The notes beneath the pieces were generated by a model. That model had not been told where the DNA came from. It searched no databases and saw nothing but the letters and a program-made list of their open reading frames with translations. DNA of 7,039 nt from DATFLS01 sp964413425 (lineage in GTDB: Bacteria; Fidelibacterota; JAANXI01). Each line of letters begins with the position of its first letter. The first letter of the stretch is position 1. The stretch lies in contig CAYPST010000159.1 of the NCBI GenBank assembly GCA_964413425.1, positions 1-7,039 on the forward strand. Reading direction: 5' to 3'. Positions 5,549 to 7,039 of this stretch are shown here, piece by piece. The translations under genes and the position numbers were made by a program.

Positions 5549-5923
5549 CTAGGGCGCGAGCGTGACCACCAAAGAAATAAATCCCAGGATAATGACAATA
5601 TACAGAGGGACAATCAGACCGATCACCCATCGGAGTAGAGAGGAATGCTTATCATCGATGCGTTCATTCATCGAACTGATGCGGTCATTCAGGGAGGTTT
5701 CCACACTGTTAATGCGGTCACTCAGGGAGGTATATTTCTCATCAATGCGTTCATTTATCTTTTCTGAAGATACCGCAATCTCCACACGAACGATATCCCG
5801 AACGGCTTCCTTCATCCGCTGATAGTCTTCCTCTCGCACCGTATTCAGCAATTCAATGAATTCCTTGGTTGCTTTAGGGCCAAGTTTGTCTCGAAGTGCC
5901 TGAGGCACATCGACAATTGGCAT
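5549..5923 (-). CDS. Small coiled-coil protein with a C-terminal membrane anchor
   Basis: The protein has 124 residues. The N-terminal part (1-50, MPIVDVPQALRDKLG then FIELLNTVREEDYQRMKEAV) is helical. Residues 56-95 form a repeated coiled coil: INERIDEKYTS, LSDRINSVETS, LNDRISS, MNERIDDKHSS (11, 11, 7 and 11 residues), each opening with a hydrophobic residue, then N or S, then E or D, Arg and Ile. Residues 99-121 are one hydrophobic helix, ending TLAP. The layout resembles DUF1640/CCDC90-like and the so-called LA_3696 family proteins: a helical rod tethered to the membrane by its C-terminus. That assignment is from memory. I place the start at 5923 rather than at an ATG further upstream, because GGAAGGG precedes it and the N-terminal MPIVDVPQ fits the family start. 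It is divergent from the sigma factor gene; no shared control is proven. Confidence 0.8.
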   Translation of the reverse strand: MPIVDVPQALRDKLGPKATKEFIELLNTVREEDYQRMKEAVRDIVRVEIAVSSEKINERIDEKYTSLSDRINSVETSLNDRISSMNERIDDKHSSLLRWVIGLIVPLYIVIILGFISLVVTLAP

Positions 5924-5933
5924 AATAGGGATT

Positions 5934-5940
5934 CCCTTCC
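5934..5940 (-). promoter_or_regulatory. Ribosome binding site of the coiled-coil gene
   Basis: Read on the minus strand, GGAAGGG ends 10 nt before the ATG at 5923. Its AGGG can pair with CCCU three bases on (AGGG-AAU-CCCU), so a tiny hairpin could partly hide the site in the mRNA. Confidence 0.55.
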
Positions 5941-5958
5941 ATTGTGAGTATTTAAAAC

Positions 5959-5988
5959 AATATACTGAAGAGACCCAATGAAATGCAA
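5959..5988 (-). promoter_or_regulatory. Candidate promoter of the coiled-coil gene
   Basis: On the minus strand, TTGCAT (5988-5983) and TATATT (5964-5959) are 18 nt apart. The -10 matches consensus at 5 of 6 positions and the -35 at 3 of 6. Transcription would start near 5951, giving a leader of about 28 nt that includes the ribosome site. The remainder of the divergent spacer up to 6212 is AT-rich and shows no gene. Confidence 0.4.
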
Positions 5989-6212
5989 GGGTGAGAATGC
6001 ATACCGCGGATGTAAGATTCCAAAATATCTGAAGGCATCTTCCCAAACCAAAGATGAAGCAACCGTTCTACTACAGCGATCGAATATGACAACAACCGCA
6101 CCTATCCAGAAATTAAAATTTATCTTTCCATTCCGACAACTTTCTTGGATATTTCCTATACCATCCCATAACAGAATCGATATTAATTCGTCTGTAAAAT
6201 GTGAGAATACGA

Positions 6213-6764
6213 ATGACACAACACCCGGATCAGGTGGATGACCAGGAAATTCAGGCGCTGGCTGACCTTGCAAAACAGGAGGATACCCAGGCACAATCCA
6301 GGTTGATTACACTGCTGTACTCAAAAATTTACCGGTATGTATATTACCGGGTGAACACCAGAGAGGACGTGGAAGATTTAACCAATGATGTTTTCGTGCG
6401 CATGCTCGACTCGATTCAAAAGCAGCAGGGATACTTCCTGGCCTGGATATATCAAATCGCTTCCAACCGGATTGTGGATTACTATCGGAAGAGATCAGTA
6501 CGGAGTGACACCAGTGCTGTGGGTGAGACGATTGAATTCTTTGAAAGCAACAGTGCACCGATTGAACAACAGTTTCTCAGGGAGGAGCTCCGCAAAGGAA
6601 TCCAACAGCTCACAGCGGACCAGCAGGAGGTGGTGCTGCTCCGATTCGTGGAAGGGTATCAGGCAAACGAGGTCGCCGAACTCCTGGACAAAACGCCGGA
6701 AGCCGTGCGCGCACTGCAGTTCCGGGCGTTGAAGCAATTACGAAAGATACTACCGGAACAATAA
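6213..6764 (+). CDS. RNA polymerase sigma factor, ECF type (sigma-70 family)
   Basis: The protein has 183 residues, typical of ECF sigma factors, which direct RNA polymerase to a small regulon and are usually held by a partner anti-sigma. Region 2 spans about residues 28-94: the DVEDLTNDVFVRML segment is the core-binding and -10 helix, and FLAWIYQIASNRIVDYYRKR closes it. A linker with acidic residues (95-120) follows. Region 4 spans about 131-178: LTADQQEVVLLRFVEGYQANEVAELLDKTPEAVRALQFRALKQLRK, with the helix-turn-helix in the second half. A GTG at 6201 is in frame and gives four extra residues, but no ribosome site precedes it; the ATG at 6213 has a weak purine stretch (GAGA) 6 nt upstream, so I prefer it. 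A weak TTGGAT-16-CATAAC pair (6145-6172) is the best promoter guess. It is followed on the same strand by a gene with a sigma-partner-like N-terminus. Confidence 0.93.
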   Translation: MTQHPDQVDDQEIQALADLAKQEDTQAQSRLITLLYSKIYRYVYYRVNTREDVEDLTNDVFVRMLDSIQKQQGYFLAWIYQIASNRIVDYYRKRSVRSDTSAVGETIEFFESNSAPIEQQFLREELRKGIQQLTADQQEVVLLRFVEGYQANEVAELLDKTPEAVRALQFRALKQLRKILPEQ

Positions 6765-6776
6765 GAAAGAGAAACT

Positions 6777-6938
6777 ACGAATTCCACGAATTCACACGAA
6801 AAAAACAGGAAATAAAGAAGAGTTAAGAGTGGTTGGGCAGAAAATAATTTATCGTACTGCATTTCCAGGAACACTATCTAGGATATGCACCACCTACTCT
6901 TTTCTCTTTACTCTTAACTATTTTTTCTCAATTCGTGG
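6777..6938. repeat. Inverted-repeat element in the spacer after the sigma factor gene
   Basis: Two nested pairs span the spacer: CCACGAATT (6784-6792) with AATTCGTGG (6930-6938), and AGTTAAGAGT (6821-6830) with ACTCTTAACT (6910-6919), in the same order on both arms and with A-rich segments between them. The left end also carries a 9-bp tandem, ACGAATTCC-ACGAATTCA (6777-6794), with a partial third copy. The middle (6831-6909) is unpaired apart from AGAGTGGTTGGGCA, loosely related to TGCACCACCTACTCT. It looks like a non-coding dispersed element or a large RNA hairpin within the sigma operon. I find no convincing target duplication. TTTTTT follows the inner right arm at 6921-6926. Confidence 0.7.
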
Positions 6939-6959
6939 TTCCAGAATATTGGTGGTCAC

Positions 6960-7039
6960 ATGAACAACGAACTCGACACCATCGTAGACAACTGCATTGA
7001 CCGGATGCGGGCGGGGGAACACCTGGCAGTGGTGCTCGC
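6960..7039 (+). CDS. Start of a sigma-linked partner gene (3' end outside window)
   Basis: Twenty-six codons are visible: MNNELDTIVDNCIDRMRAGE then HLAVVL. GGTGG ends 4 nt before the ATG. The pattern of an acidic-helical start followed by a Cys and an R-x-R-A-G-E segment resembles the N-terminus of proteins encoded directly after ECF sigma factors (LxxILDxCLxRLRxGExLExxL), where the rest is often a membrane protein thought to act as anti-sigma or sensor. That match is by recollection, and the C-terminal part needed to confirm it is not in the window. It is separated from the sigma gene by 195 nt of repeat-rich DNA rather than the usual short gap. Confidence 0.7.
   Translation, partial: MNNELDTIVDNCIDRMRAGEHLAVVL

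Noticed and set aside
5924..6046. N-terminal extension of the coiled-coil protein to an ATG at 6046
   Set aside because: The extra residues are hydrophobic and Cys/Trp-rich and unlike the rest. The ATG at 5923 has a ribosome site, and a candidate promoter (5959-5988) lies inside the extension.
5978..6241. 87-codon + strand frame in the divergent spacer
   Set aside because: It overlaps the start of the sigma factor gene in another frame, has no ribosome site, and has no domain-like content.
1..7039. CRISPR array, tRNA/rRNA, toxin-antitoxin, or defence island
   Set aside because: There are no regularly spaced direct repeats, no tRNA cloverleaf or rRNA-like segment, and no recognisable nuclease, toxin or reverse-transcriptase motifs in any frame read.

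Overview
The window reads as chromosome of a Gram-negative, moderate-GC bacterium. Evidence for an outer membrane is a small beta-barrel protein with a Sec signal and a terminal aromatic residue, plus an exported PhoD-like metallophosphatase. Clear Shine-Dalgarno sites (GGGAGGAG, GGGAGG, AAAGGA) argue against core Bacteroidia. The intergenic repeat vocabulary (GTCATyCCGA...TCGGrATGAC arms, CCACGAATT...AATTCGTGG arms, AGTTAAGAGT) resembles what I recall from FCB-group and neighbouring candidate phyla. That placement is recollection and inference, not a search result.

Layout. 1-165: C-terminal end of an unrecognised + strand gene, whose stop codon lies inside a long hairpin (158-201). 247-1640: a two-gene, translationally coupled operon (ATGA overlap) of a four-helix membrane protein and a nitrilase-superfamily amidase-like enzyme with an intact Glu-Lys-Cys triad. 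1641-1827: spacer with two palindromes. 1828-3699: secreted PhoD-like metallophosphatase, closed by a strong intrinsic terminator (3725-3762). 3763-4281: apparently non-coding. 4282-5403: an outer-membrane beta-barrel gene interrupted near its start by a 340-bp MITE-like element. 5549-5923 (minus): a small coiled-coil protein with one C-terminal membrane helix. 6213-6764: an ECF-type sigma factor, divergent from the coiled-coil gene. 6765-6959: inverted-repeat-rich spacer. 6960-7039: the start of a gene that resembles the sigma-linked partner genes often found after such sigma factors.

The most informative observation is the element at 4317-4656. It has roughly 24-bp imperfect terminal inverted repeats (21 of 24 matching), is flanked by an exact 9-bp direct repeat (TTTTTTATT), carries no transposase, and sits inside the signal-peptide codons of the beta-barrel gene. 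Removing the element and one copy of the direct repeat rejoins an ATG that has a GGGAGG ribosome site to the rest of the gene, in frame, and gives a classical signal peptide with Arg at position 2. The present reading frame instead starts at an ATG made by the tip of the element, with no ribosome site. The window therefore appears to record a transposition event and a possible start-codon replacement.

The genes are not one obvious pathway. Functional links I can support are the nitrilase with its membrane partner (overlap) and the sigma factor with its downstream gene (same strand, adjacent, family precedent). I see no CRISPR array, tRNA, rRNA or recognisable defence system.
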